Shown here in pieces: positions 1 to 7,282 of a stretch of DNA of 52,763 nucleotides. Origin of the DNA: Caldisericum sp. (GTDB lineage Bacteria > Caldisericota > Caldisericia > Caldisericales > Caldisericaceae); NCBI GenBank assembly GCA_022759145.1, contig JAEMPV010000069.1, positions 1 through 52,763 of the forward strand. The letters are read 5' to 3'. The translations under genes were made by a program, and so were the position numbers. The notes under the pieces were generated by a model. The model saw only the letters and a program-made list of their open reading frames with translations. It ran no database searches and was not told the DNA's origin. Each line of letters starts with the position of its first letter. Within the stretch, counting starts at the first letter, position 1.

Positions 1-56
1 TCCGTGAAGGTGGTAAAACTGTAGGTGCTGGAGTTATTACAAAGGTTATTGAGTAG
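1..56 (+). CDS. tuf: Elongation factor Tu, C-terminal end (partial)
   Basis: Only the last 17 codons and the stop are present. They read [17 protein letters not shown], which is the characteristic EF-Tu C-terminus at the end of the third beta-barrel domain. The rest of the gene lies upstream of the window. EF-Tu delivers aminoacyl-tRNA to the ribosome as a GTP complex. The order tuf, rpmG, tRNA-Trp, secE, nusG is common in bacteria and supports the call. The rpmG start follows 11 bases after the stop, so the two genes are probably co-transcribed. Confidence 0.93.
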   Translation, partial: REGGKTVGAGVITKVIE

Positions 57-67
57 GAGTAAGGATA

Positions 68-218
68 ATGAGAGATATAATTCTACTCGAATGCACTGAA
101 TGTAAAAGAAGAAACTACGCTACCACCATCAACAGGAAGAATAATAAGGATAAGTTACAGATTAAGAAGTATTGCAAGTTTTGTAAGAAACATACTGTGC
201 ACAAGGAGGTAAAGGCAT

Positions 219-220
<2 letters not shown>
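68..220 (+). CDS. rpmG: 50S ribosomal protein L33
   Basis: This 50-codon gene is too short for usual ORF length cut-offs. It encodes [17 protein letters not shown] and onward, with two CxxC pairs (CTEC near residue 9 and CKFC near residue 37). This is the zinc-binding form of ribosomal protein L33. Length and motif spacing are normal for the family. A GGAGT ribosome binding site lies about 8 bases before the ATG. The stop codon TAG overlaps the first two bases of the following tRNA-Trp gene, so processing of the tRNA 5' end would cut this message inside its stop codon. Confidence 0.95.
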
Positions 221-294
<74 letters not shown>

Positions 295-301
295 GTAAAT
301 T

Positions 302-553
302 ATGAAAGAGAAAGAACAAGCAGTAAAAAATAAAACAACTTCCACACAAACAGTAACTTTACCCAAAACCTCATTTAGGGATTTCGTACGAGGTGTTTGG
401 GTTGAATTGAGATACAAGGTTAAGTGGCCAACAAGGAAAGAACTTATACAGGATGTTAGTGTTGTTCTTGGGTTCCTTGTTTTCTGGGCGGTTTACATTG
501 GTGTGTGGGACTTCTTGTTCGCACAACTTCTAAAACTGGTATTGAGCAAATAA
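302..553 (+). CDS. secE: Preprotein translocase subunit SecE
   Basis: This 83-residue protein has the layout of a minimal bacterial SecE. A charged N-terminal tail of about 28 residues is followed by an amphipathic segment containing the conserved VWVELRYKVKWPTRKEL, then one membrane helix at about residues 54-76. SecE stabilises SecY in the SecYEG channel. The gene lies directly before nusG, the usual place. The start codon is 7 bases after the tRNA-Trp CCA end and has no Shine-Dalgarno sequence of its own. After tRNA 3' processing the message would therefore be close to leaderless. Confidence 0.95.
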   Translation: MKEKEQAVKNKTTSTQTVTLPKTSFRDFVRGVWVELRYKVKWPTRKELIQDVSVVLGFLVFWAVYIGVWDFLFAQLLKLVLSK

Positions 554-554
554 C

Positions 555-1103
555 ATGAGAGAAGACGAGACAAAGATACCGCGTTGGTATCTTGTACACA
601 CATACTCAGGAAAAGAGCAAAAAGTCCTTGAGGAACTCAAGGAGAGAATAAAAGGATACGGTTTAGAAGACCGTGTCCTTGAAGTCCTTTTACCAGTTGA
701 CTACTATAGTGTAGTTGACAAGAAAGGTAAAAGGAAAATAAAGCCTGTTAAGGTATTTCCTGGGTATATACTCGTTAAAATGATTATGGATGATGAGTCC
801 TGGTATGTTGTTAGGAATACTCCGGGTGTGTTGGGTTTTGTTGGCCCTACTGGCAAGCCTACACCTATCTCAGAGGACGAAATAAAGAAAATAATTGAGC
901 AAAGGGTAACAGAAGAAAAGGCAAAAGAAAAACTGCATTTCGATATCAATGATAGAGTTAGAATCCTTGTCGGACCTTTCAAAAATATGGAAGGTGTCGT
1001 GGAAGCAATTGATGAAGAGAAAGGGACTGCAAGGGTTGTGCTTAAGATGTTTGGTAGAGAAATGCCAGTTGAGATACAAAGCGAACATATTCAGAAAGTT
1101 TGA
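555..1103 (+). CDS. nusG: Transcription termination/antitermination protein NusG
   Basis: This 182-residue protein has an N-terminal NGN domain beginning PRWYLVHTYSGKEQKV and containing VFPGYILVKM. A C-terminal KOW domain follows at about residues 128-180 (DRVRILVGPFKNMEGVVEAI). NusG binds RNA polymerase, reduces pausing, and couples to Rho or ribosomal S10 through KOW. Length is normal, with no inserted domain of the Thermotoga type. The ATG comes one base after the secE stop, so translation is probably coupled. Confidence 0.97.
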   Translation: MREDETKIPRWYLVHTYSGKEQKVLEELKERIKGYGLEDRVLEVLLPVDYYSVVDKKGKRKIKPVKVFPGYILVKMIMDDESWYVVRNTPGVLGFVGPTGKPTPISEDEIKKIIEQRVTEEKAKEKLHFDINDRVRILVGPFKNMEGVVEAIDEEKGTARVVLKMFGREMPVEIQSEHIQKV

Positions 1104-1114
1104 GGTGATTTTAT

Positions 1115-1549
1115 ATGGCCAAGAAAAAGAAATTAGTAGGACTTGTAAAACTGCAGTTAGAGGCAGGTAAAGCCACTCCTGCGCCTCCAGTTGGAACTGC
1201 ACTTGGACCAAAGGGAATAAATATAATGGACTTTTGCAAGAGGTTCAATGCAGCGACACAGGGACAGGAAGGCTATATAATACCTGTTTTAATTAGGGTT
1301 TATGAGGATAGGAGTTTTGACTTCATTCTTAAAACTCCTCCTGCGTCTTCTTTAATAAAGAAGGCTTTAAAAATTGAGAAAGGTTCTCCAGAGCCTAACA
1401 AGAAAAAAGTTGGGACAATTAAAAGATCTCAACTTATGGAAATTGCAAAAGTTAAAATGAAAGACCTTAACACCACAGACCTTGAGGCGGCAACGCGTAT
1501 TATCGAAGGCACCGCAAAGAATATGGGTGTTACGGTTATTGAAGGTTAA
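1115..1549 (+). CDS. rplK: 50S ribosomal protein L11
   Basis: This 144-residue protein matches L11 along its whole length. It has the N-terminal [24 protein letters not shown] segment, which forms the thiostrepton-region fold, and a C-terminal rRNA-binding domain with [19 protein letters not shown]11 binds the GTPase-associated region of 23S rRNA. A GAGGTGAT ribosome binding site precedes the ATG. The gene is followed by rplA after a 46-base gap that contains a candidate L1-binding hairpin. Confidence 0.97.
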   Translation: MAKKKKLVGLVKLQLEAGKATPAPPVGTALGPKGINIMDFCKRFNAATQGQEGYIIPVLIRVYEDRSFDFILKTPPASSLIKKALKIEKGSPEPNKKKVGTIKRSQLMEIAKVKMKDLNTTDLEAATRIIEGTAKNMGVTVIEG

Positions 1550-1557
1550 GTAATTTT

Positions 1558-1583
1558 GTGGGAGACTAAGAGTCTGTGACCAC
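1558..1583 (+). promoter_or_regulatory. Candidate ribosomal protein L1 translational operator
   Basis: The rplK-rplA gap can fold as GTGG, an unpaired G, AGACT, a loop AAG, AGTCT, unpaired GTGA, then CCAC. The 5' side, GTGGGAG, resembles the L1 stalk of 23S rRNA as I recall it. The hairpin ends just before the rplA Shine-Dalgarno AAGGAGG at 1584-1590. L1 is known to repress its own operon by binding an mRNA mimic of its rRNA site. Use of this element here is an inference from shape and position. Confidence 0.6.
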
Positions 1584-1595
1584 AAGGAGGTTAAA

Positions 1596-2294
1596 GTGAA
1601 AAGAGGAAAAAGGTATTTAGAACTTCTTAAGAAGATTGATAGGCAAAAAGCCTACTCTATTGACGAAGCGATTGAGACAGTAAGAAATCTCAAAAGCGCA
1701 AAATTTGATGAATCAGTTGAAGTAGCCTATGTATTAAATGTTGACCCAAAACAGGCAGACCAGAACATCCGTGGTGTAATTACTCTGCCGCATGGAACTG
1801 GAAAAAGCGTAAAAGTGCTTGTATTTGCTACAGCAGATAAGGCACAGGAAGCAAAAGATGCAGGTGCCGATTATGTAGGTGGGGAAGATCTTATTCAAAA
1901 GATCGAAAAAGAGAACTTCCTTGATTTTGATGTAGCGATCGCAACACCAGACATGATGAAATCTCTCGGACGTATCGCAAAGATACTCGGTCCGAGAAAA
2001 CTTATGCCCTCACCAAAATCAGGTACTGTTACTATGGATATTTACGATACAGTAAAAGAATTTAAGGCAGGTAAAATTGAGTTCAGGGTTGATAAAACGG
2101 GAGTAGTTCACACAGTTATTGGTAAATCATCTTTTACACCTGAGCAACTTAAAGAAAACTTGCTTGCTCTGAACTCTGCTATTGTTAAATCAAGACCTGC
2201 TTCAGTAAGAGGGCAGTACATAAAGAAGGTTTACCTTTCACTTACGATGTCTCCTGCAGTGAAGGTAAACGTTAACGAACTTTTAAGAGCATAA
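1596..2294 (+). CDS. rplA: 50S ribosomal protein L1
   Basis: This 232-residue protein has the usual L1 length. It contains the conserved AGADYVGGEDLIQKI and LGPRKLMPSPKSGTVT segments of the two-domain L1 fold, and ends in SLTMSPAVKVN. L1 forms the mobile stalk near the ribosomal E site and represses its own operon. The start is GTG at 1596, placed 5 bases after a strong AAGGAGG. A candidate L1-binding hairpin ends just before that site. Confidence 0.97.
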   Translation: MKRGKRYLELLKKIDRQKAYSIDEAIETVRNLKSAKFDESVEVAYVLNVDPKQADQNIRGVITLPHGTGKSVKVLVFATADKAQEAKDAGADYVGGEDLIQKIEKENFLDFDVAIATPDMMKSLGRIAKILGPRKLMPSPKSGTVTMDIYDTVKEFKAGKIEFRVDKTGVVHTVIGKSSFTPEQLKENLLALNSAIVKSRPASVRGQYIKKVYLSLTMSPAVKVNVNELLRA

Positions 2295-2311
2295 AATTGA
2301 AGTAGCTTTTA

Positions 2312-2423
2312 AACCGAAGACAGTTGGTGGGGATTTATCCCCTTAATGTTTGCCAACCGAGGTTGAAAGAATAGAGTTGCATGTTTACCTCTTTCGCCCG
2401 GTTGGTGAACAACCGGGGTTTTT
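2312..2423 (+). promoter_or_regulatory. Ribosomal protein L10 leader (autoregulatory RNA)
   Basis: The 145-base rplA-rplJ gap holds the hallmark CCGAAGACAG followed by a GGTGGGGA...TCCCC hairpin and a CCAACCGAGGTTGAAAG segment. This is the pattern of the L10 leader family. L10, in complex with L7/L12, binds the leader and lowers rplJL expression. Here the leader ends in a terminator-like hairpin, so control may act by transcription attenuation as well as translation. An alternative pairing between the CCAACCG and CGGTTGG stretches could form an anti-terminator. Confidence 0.85.
2397..2423 (+). terminator. Intrinsic terminator (attenuator) before rplJ
   Basis: CCCGGTTG, loop GTGAA, and CAACCGGG form a perfect 8-bp GC-rich stem, followed by GTTTTT. 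This is a strong intrinsic terminator inside the ribosomal protein operon, at the end of the L10 leader. It probably works as an attenuator that sets L10 and L12 output relative to L11 and L1. Confidence 0.85.
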
Positions 2424-2439
2424 AATTTAAGGAGGCTCT

Positions 2440-2979
2440 ATGAAGAGAGAAGAAAAAAGAAAAATTATTGATGAGATTGAGGAAAAACTGAAGAAGATAA
2501 ACGAGCAGAGCGTCTTTTTTGTAGATTTTAAGAGCATTAAAGCAAACGACATTACCAACTTAAGAAAAGACTTTAAACTTTCTAACATTTACTACAGGGT
2601 TGTTAAAAACGACCTTTTAAGAATTGCTTGTAGTGAGCTTGGAGTAACGGTCCCACAGAACATTTTCTTTGGTAATGTTGCTCTCGTTGTCTCTTCAATG
2701 GATCCAACTGAATTAGCAAAGAAATTTGTTGAGGCAAAAGATGCAGATGAAAAACCTTTCTTTGAAATGAAAGGTGGTTTTGTTGATGGAAAGTATCTCA
2801 ATGGTGCTGAACTTGTGGAACTTTCGAAACTTCCGCCAAAACCAGTTATTGTTGGAAAGCTATTGTACCTCTTGAATTCACCAATTCAAAGACTGGTTAC
2901 AGTGCTTTCAAAACCAGAGAGAGATTTGGTTACAGTTTTAAACCAAATTAAAGATAAAAAAGAAAGTATAGCAGCATAA
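2440..2979 (+). CDS. rplJ: 50S ribosomal protein L10
   Basis: This 179-residue protein matches L10. The N-terminal globular domain carries FVDFKSIKANDITNLRKDF and VVKNDLLRIAC. A central FFEMKGGFVDGKYL segment follows, and the C-terminal helix (about residues 135-175) would bind L12 dimers. L10 anchors the L12 stalk to 23S rRNA and L11. A strong AAGGAGG precedes the ATG. The L10 leader and attenuator lie directly upstream, and rplL follows after 23 bases. Confidence 0.97.
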   Translation: MKREEKRKIIDEIEEKLKKINEQSVFFVDFKSIKANDITNLRKDFKLSNIYYRVVKNDLLRIACSELGVTVPQNIFFGNVALVVSSMDPTELAKKFVEAKDADEKPFFEMKGGFVDGKYLNGAELVELSKLPPKPVIVGKLLYLLNSPIQRLVTVLSKPERDLVTVLNQIKDKKESIAA

Positions 2980-3002
2980 ATTAAAATTTTAAGGAGGCTA
3001 AC

Positions 3003-3392
3003 ATGACAAAAGAAGAAATCATCGAAGCAATTGAAAAAATGAGCGTTTTAGAACTCTCAGAACTCGTAAAGGCTCTTGAGGAGAAATTCGGAGTAACTGC
3101 AGCAGTTCCTATGGCAGCAATGCCTATGGGTGGAGCAGCACAACAGGCAGCAGCACCACAAGAAGAAAAGACAGAATTTGATGTAGTTCTTGTTGGTTTT
3201 GATCCTGCAAAGAAAATCAATGTTATTAAGGTTGTAAGAGAAACTCTTAATCTTGGTTTGAAGGAATCCAAAGATGTAGTTGAAGCAGCAGAAAAAGAGC
3301 CACAGAAGATTAAGGAAGCTCTTCCAAAGAAAGACGCAGAAGAACTCAAGAAGAAATTAGAAGAAGCTGGAGCAAAAGTAGAATTAAAGTAA
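3003..3392 (+). CDS. rplL: 50S ribosomal protein L7/L12
   Basis: This 129-residue protein is a typical L12. The N-terminal dimerisation domain is at residues 1-35, followed by an Ala/Met/Pro-rich hinge ([18 protein letters not shown]). The C-terminal factor-binding domain contains [19 protein letters not shown] and the [18 protein letters not shown] end. L12 recruits translation GTPases. It is the last gene of the cluster: a bidirectional terminator follows, and rpoB, the usual next gene, is absent. Confidence 0.97.
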   Translation: MTKEEIIEAIEKMSVLELSELVKALEEKFGVTAAVPMAAMPMGGAAQQAAAPQEEKTEFDVVLVGFDPAKKINVIKVVRETLNLGLKESKDVVEAAEKEPQKIKEALPKKDAEELKKKLEEAGAKVELK

Positions 3393-3412
3393 TTTATTTC
3401 AATTGACTTTGA

Positions 3413-3444
3413 AAAATGGCAGGGTTGTTTGCCCTGCCATTTTA
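3413..3444. terminator. Bidirectional terminator between rplL and the Nif3 gene
   Basis: AAATGGCAGGG and CCCTGCCATTT form an 11-bp perfect stem around a 7-base loop (TTGTTTG). It is flanked by A-rich sequence upstream and TTTTATATT downstream. Because rplL and the Nif3 gene converge here, the same hairpin can stop transcription from both sides. The Nif3 stop codon overlaps its right edge. Confidence 0.9.
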
Positions 3445-4524
3445 TATTAAGTAGAACGGCGATTTTTCAACTGTAGATAGTTTTATAAGTCTTAAATCTA
3501 TATAGTTTTTAAGCCTTTCAAACAATGCTTCTTTGAAGAACTTTTCGGTCTCGAAATGCTCTACATCCAGAACATTTAGCCCTCTTTCTTTCATTGCAAG
3601 TGCTGTGTGGTATCCTATATCGCCTGTAATGAATAAATGAATATCTGAAAGGTATTCAAATAAACTTCCACATGAGCCTGTACAAACTGCAATTTTTGAA
3701 ATTTTTGCGTTCATATCTCCAATATATCTTACGTAATTTGTATTGGTCTTTTTCTTGAAATTACTTACAAAATCTGACACACTTTGTTCCTGGTCAAGTA
3801 TACCTATAGCGCCTATTCCGTAATTTTTTTCAAAGAGAATTTCAAAAACATCAATCGCAGGCTCTTCATAAGGATGGGCTTTACGTAAATTTGAAAGGAC
3901 ACTCTGTAAATTTCTTTCTCTTGCAACGACCTCAATTTTAACTTCATTGACTAACTCTCTTATGTTTTTTGTTCCTATGAAAGGATTTGCATTAGGAAGA
4001 GGTCTAAAAGTGCCAGTCCCTAAAGAATTGAACGAGCACTCATCATAATTGCCGATATGTCCTGCACCACCCTCAAACATTGCGTTTCTAACTTTTTCTG
4101 CATACTCTTCAGGCACATATGTTACGACTTTATAAACTTTTTCCTTGCTCTCTACGACGGGTTTAATTTTCTTTAGATTAAGAAGATTTATAAAGTAATC
4201 GTTTAACCCTGATTCTGCAATGTCAAAATTTGTATGAAAACTCACTATGTTTATATTGCTTGTAATGGCATAGAATAGGGCTTCATTCTTGCTTTTTTCA
4301 ATACTTTTTACTGGTTTAAAGATGACAGGATGATGTGTTATGATCGTTTTTACATTTAGTTCTTTTGCCTCTTTTATAACATCTTTTGTAAGGTCAAGTG
4401 CAAGCAGAATATTTCCTGTGTCGCTTTCAAGGTCACCAAATTGCAGTCCAGAGTTATCGTATTCTTCCTGCAGGAGAAATGGAGCAATCTCATTAAGTGT
4501 GGCAAGCAGTTCTTTTAACTTCAT
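3442..4524 (-). CDS. Nif3-like dinuclear metal centre hexameric protein (DUF34)
   Basis: This 360-residue protein is the long form of the Nif3/DUF34 family. The N-terminal half has the metal-binding THHPVIFKP (His64, His65) and SFHTNFD (His97, Asp101). An inserted ferredoxin-like domain lies at about residues 125-230. The C-terminal half returns to the core fold with FITGDIGYH and VLDVEHFETE. Homologues are often annotated as GTP cyclohydrolase type 2 homologues, but the reaction is not settled, so I assign none. It is the last gene of a long minus-strand run, 8 bases after the HD-domain gene. Confidence 0.9.
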   Translation of the reverse strand: MKLKELLATLNEIAPFLLQEEYDNSGLQFGDLESDTGNILLALDLTKDVIKEAKELNVKTIITHHPVIFKPVKSIEKSKNEALFYAITSNINIVSFHTNFDIAESGLNDYFINLLNLKKIKPVVESKEKVYKVVTYVPEEYAEKVRNAMFEGGAGHIGNYDECSFNSLGTGTFRPLPNANPFIGTKNIRELVNEVKIEVVARERNLQSVLSNLRKAHPYEEPAIDVFEILFEKNYGIGAIGILDQEQSVSDFVSNFKKKTNTNYVRYIGDMNAKISKIAVCTGSCGSLFEYLSDIHLFITGDIGYHTALAMKERGLNVLDVEHFETEKFFKEALFERLKNYIDLRLIKLSTVEKSPFYLI

Positions 4525-4532
4525 ACTCTTAA

Positions 4533-5090
4533 CTAAAGTCCTAAAACATCGGCAATGCCTATGAGCGCCTGAAGGGATAACTCAAGAAACTCATCAAGCG
4601 GAATACCAAGTTCTGTTTCGCATGACTTAATCTGTTCTCTGTCTGCACCTGCTGCAAAACTTTTTTCCTTGAATTTTTTCTTCATCGATTTAAGTTCAAC
4701 CGAAGCAAGTTTTTTATCAGGCCTTACAAGGGCAACCGCAATTATAAAACCTGTTGTAGGATCGACTGCCCATAGTGCCTTATCAAGAAGTGATGTTCTT
4801 TCAACTCCGTGCCTTTCGTTATGTGCGAGCACTGCATGAACTACATCGTCTTCGAAACCAAGATCTTTTAACCATTGTGCACCGATTTTACTATGGATTT
4901 CCGGATTTTCCTTTGTTTCTTCGTAATCGATGTCATGGAGAAGTCCTGTTAATCCCCACTTTTCTTCATCCTCATTAAACCTTCTTGCAAGACTTCTCAT
5001 AATTGCTTCTGTTGCAAGCATGTGTTTAATAAGGTTTTCGTCATGCACTTTTTCTTGCAAAAGTTTAAATGCTTCGTCTCTTGTTAACAT
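4533..5090 (-). CDS. HD-domain (HDIG) hydrolase
   Basis: This 185-residue single-domain protein has the HD signature of metal-dependent phosphohydrolases. An early helix contains His25 (KHMLATE), followed by GLLHDIDYEE with the HD pair at residues 52-53, then HSKIGAQWL and AVLAHNERHG. The length fits the small HDIG group often found beside metabolic genes. The substrate cannot be told from sequence. It starts 9 bases after the branching enzyme stop with a good GAGGTGA site and is probably co-transcribed with it. Confidence 0.85.
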   Translation of the reverse strand: MLTRDEAFKLLQEKVHDENLIKHMLATEAIMRSLARRFNEDEEKWGLTGLLHDIDYEETKENPEIHSKIGAQWLKDLGFEDDVVHAVLAHNERHGVERTSLLDKALWAVDPTTGFIIAVALVRPDKKLASVELKSMKKKFKEKSFAAGADREQIKSCETELGIPLDEFLELSLQALIGIADVLGL

Positions 5091-5099
5091 ATTTTCACC

Positions 5100-6686
5100 T
5101 CATTCGTTAAAAATTTTGTAATCTAAGAAGGGGAATATACTATCCTTTTCTTCTAAGTAAGTAAGAAACACTTCATCTATATTATCTTCCAATATTTCAT
5201 TATAGAGCTTATTGAAGGCGTTTATATGGAATTTTTGCATCTCTGTTGCATAGTTCACTGCACTTCCAACTGTTATTAAAAATGCCCAATCTGAACTTTC
5301 GGCAAGAAGCAATTCTCTTGCACACATATTAAGCGCCCTTTCCTGCAATTTATTTTTTGGTGTTTTGAAGGATTTTGCAAGGTTTAGCATTCGTTTGCCA
5401 ATGACACTTAAGTGTGGGTAAACCCAATCAGTATTGTCATTAAGCCACACCTTGAAATATCCCCCGTCACCCCAGGATGAAATTGCCGGTTCAGAAATCT
5501 GCATAACAGGGTGTTTATCAATATATTCGGAAAGAGTTATAGTTTCAATTACTTCTGAATAGTTGTAGATTTTCCTGAAAAGGCTTGCAAGAAATTCTGG
5601 TCCTTCAAACCACCAGTGCCCGAATAATTCTGTGTCAAATGGAGCAACTACAAGTGGCGGTCTATCCATAATGCTTGAAAGGTATTCTATCTGTTTTTCT
5701 CTATTAAACATATAGTTTCCTGCATGAGTTTCAACCATTTCAAGTGCTTTATTCCTATCGTAGAATTCTTTTTTATCAAGCCCTACATTTCCTGTAATTT
5801 TATGAATCTTGATACCAGAATCTACTTTAAATCCAGCAGGATGGATGTATTTCTTTATACTTTTATCGTCAATTTCATAAACAATATCCTTGTAGAACTC
5901 TCTATAGTTAAAGTCTCCCGGATATCCTTCCTTTGCCGACCATACCTGTTTGGAAGCTTCAGGGTCCCTTCCAAAAAATACAACGCCATCCTTACTTGCA
6001 ATCGGAGCAGAAATCCCATAGAATGGCGATGGTTTTGCGTTTATCAAGCCGTGTGCATCAAGTATAGTGTACTCAACTCCATATTTTGCAAGAATTTCTG
6101 ATACTGGCGGTGCGTAAGCGCACTCACCAAGCCATATACCACGTGGGGACTTTCCAAAAATGCGCTTGTAGTTTTCAACCCCAACTTCAACCTGGACTTC
6201 CTGAATTTTTCTATGCGTTTCCAATGGTAGAATTTCATGTGTTGCAGTGCATGTTATTACATCTAAAAAGCCATCATTTTGGAGTTGCTTAAAACCGTTA
6301 ATAATATTTCCTTTGAGAGTGTTCTTAAAGAAGTTGTACAAGGTATTTAGTCTTTCTTTATAAAAAATGTAGTTTTCTATCTTCTTTGCGTTTGTTTCTT
6401 TTTTGAGTAAATCCTCAAGAAGCGCTATCCTTAAATTAATATAGCGTTTGAATCTATTCATAAGGAGGTCGTCGAGTAGCATATTTGAGAGTGGTGGAGT
6501 AAGGGACATCGTTAATCTAAATTGAACTCCTTCGTCTCTCAGTTTGTAGAAATTATAAAGCAATGGAAGATAGCTTTCAGTTATTGCCTCATATAACCAA
6601 TTTTCTTCAATAAAAAATTCCTCTTCGGGATGTTTCACAAAAGGGAGGTGTGAATGAAGCACGATTGCAAGGTAACCCTTTTTCAT
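5100..6686 (-). CDS. 1,4-alpha-glucan branching enzyme, GH57 family (DUF1957)
   Basis: This 528-residue protein begins GYLAIVLHSHLPFVKHPE, the start of the GH57 seven-stranded barrel. The nucleophile is Glu188 in WLGECAYAP, and the acid/base is Asp351 in APFDTELFGHWWFEGP. These agree in spacing with characterised GH57 branching enzymes such as that of Thermococcus. A C-terminal DUF1957 helical domain follows. The enzyme would add alpha-1,6 branches to alpha-glucan. It overlaps the upstream DUF4912 gene (ATGA) and lies downstream of glgC, which supports a role in glycogen synthesis. Amylase-type activity cannot be excluded from sequence alone. Confidence 0.9.
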   Translation of the reverse strand: MKKGYLAIVLHSHLPFVKHPEEEFFIEENWLYEAITESYLPLLYNFYKLRDEGVQFRLTMSLTPPLSNMLLDDLLMNRFKRYINLRIALLEDLLKKETNAKKIENYIFYKERLNTLYNFFKNTLKGNIINGFKQLQNDGFLDVITCTATHEILPLETHRKIQEVQVEVGVENYKRIFGKSPRGIWLGECAYAPPVSEILAKYGVEYTILDAHGLINAKPSPFYGISAPIASKDGVVFFGRDPEASKQVWSAKEGYPGDFNYREFYKDIVYEIDDKSIKKYIHPAGFKVDSGIKIHKITGNVGLDKKEFYDRNKALEMVETHAGNYMFNREKQIEYLSSIMDRPPLVVAPFDTELFGHWWFEGPEFLASLFRKIYNYSEVIETITLSEYIDKHPVMQISEPAISSWGDGGYFKVWLNDNTDWVYPHLSVIGKRMLNLAKSFKTPKNKLQERALNMCARELLLAESSDWAFLITVGSAVNYATEMQKFHINAFNKLYNEILEDNIDEVFLTYLEEKDSIFPFLDYKIFNE

Positions 6687-7282
6687 TCGCCCTCCTTTTT
6701 ATATCTTAGATACTTCAACTCTTTTGCGGTTTTCATCTCTTCTTCCACTACTTTTTCCATCTCCTTTTTCTTAGTTTTTCCAGGCATTTCCTTTTTGAGC
6801 GTTCTTACATCTCTAAATTCAACTTTTCCTTCTGTTTTTTTCGTTGTTGGGATGATAATTTCATTTGATTCCATTATCTTTTTGAATTTTCCCTTTTCAT
6901 CAACACCAAGAACTGCTTTTACTACTCTGTCTTCCTCGACCTTTACATAACTTTTTCCCTGCTCAAGGTTTACAGGAATTGCAAATTTTTCGTGTTTATC
7001 CTCATAGACTTTTAAAATACCAGCACCACTTTTTTCGGACTCCCAATTAATAAATGCGTAACCAGGTTCTTTTGGAATTGCAATAAGGTGTGGTTCTCCT
7101 GTTTTTTCGCTTAATTCCTTCCTGAGTTTTTCTTCAATTGTTTTTATTTCTTCAAGAGACTTTCTTGCCTTTTTAATTGCCTTTATCAAATCCTCTTTTT
7201 TCATTTTGTTTCTATTTTTTATTCCATGAAGTTTTGCAATTCTTAGTAATTCTTTTCTTTTAAGTTTGTTCAGGTTTTCCAT
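6683..7282 (-). CDS. Rho N-terminal domain plus DUF4912 protein
   Basis: This 199-residue protein starts with a Rho_N/SAP-like helical unit (LKRKELLRIAKLHGIK, about residues 6-40). A DUF4912-type domain follows at about residues 60-130, with PHLIAIPKEPGYAFINWE, the usual P-x-W-E signature. The C-terminal third is very rich in Lys and Glu and probably disordered. DUF4912 proteins often lie beside GH57 glucan enzymes and may bind carbohydrate; this is a family association and not a proven function. The gene overlaps the glgC end by 23 bases and uses a GGAGG site inside glgC. Confidence 0.8.
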   Translation of the reverse strand: MENLNKLKRKELLRIAKLHGIKNRNKMKKEDLIKAIKKARKSLEEIKTIEEKLRKELSEKTGEPHLIAIPKEPGYAFINWESEKSGAGILKVYEDKHEKFAIPVNLEQGKSYVKVEEDRVVKAVLGVDEKGKFKKIMESNEIIIPTTKKTEGKVEFRDVRTLKKEMPGKTKKKEMEKVVEEEMKTAKELKYLRYKKEGE

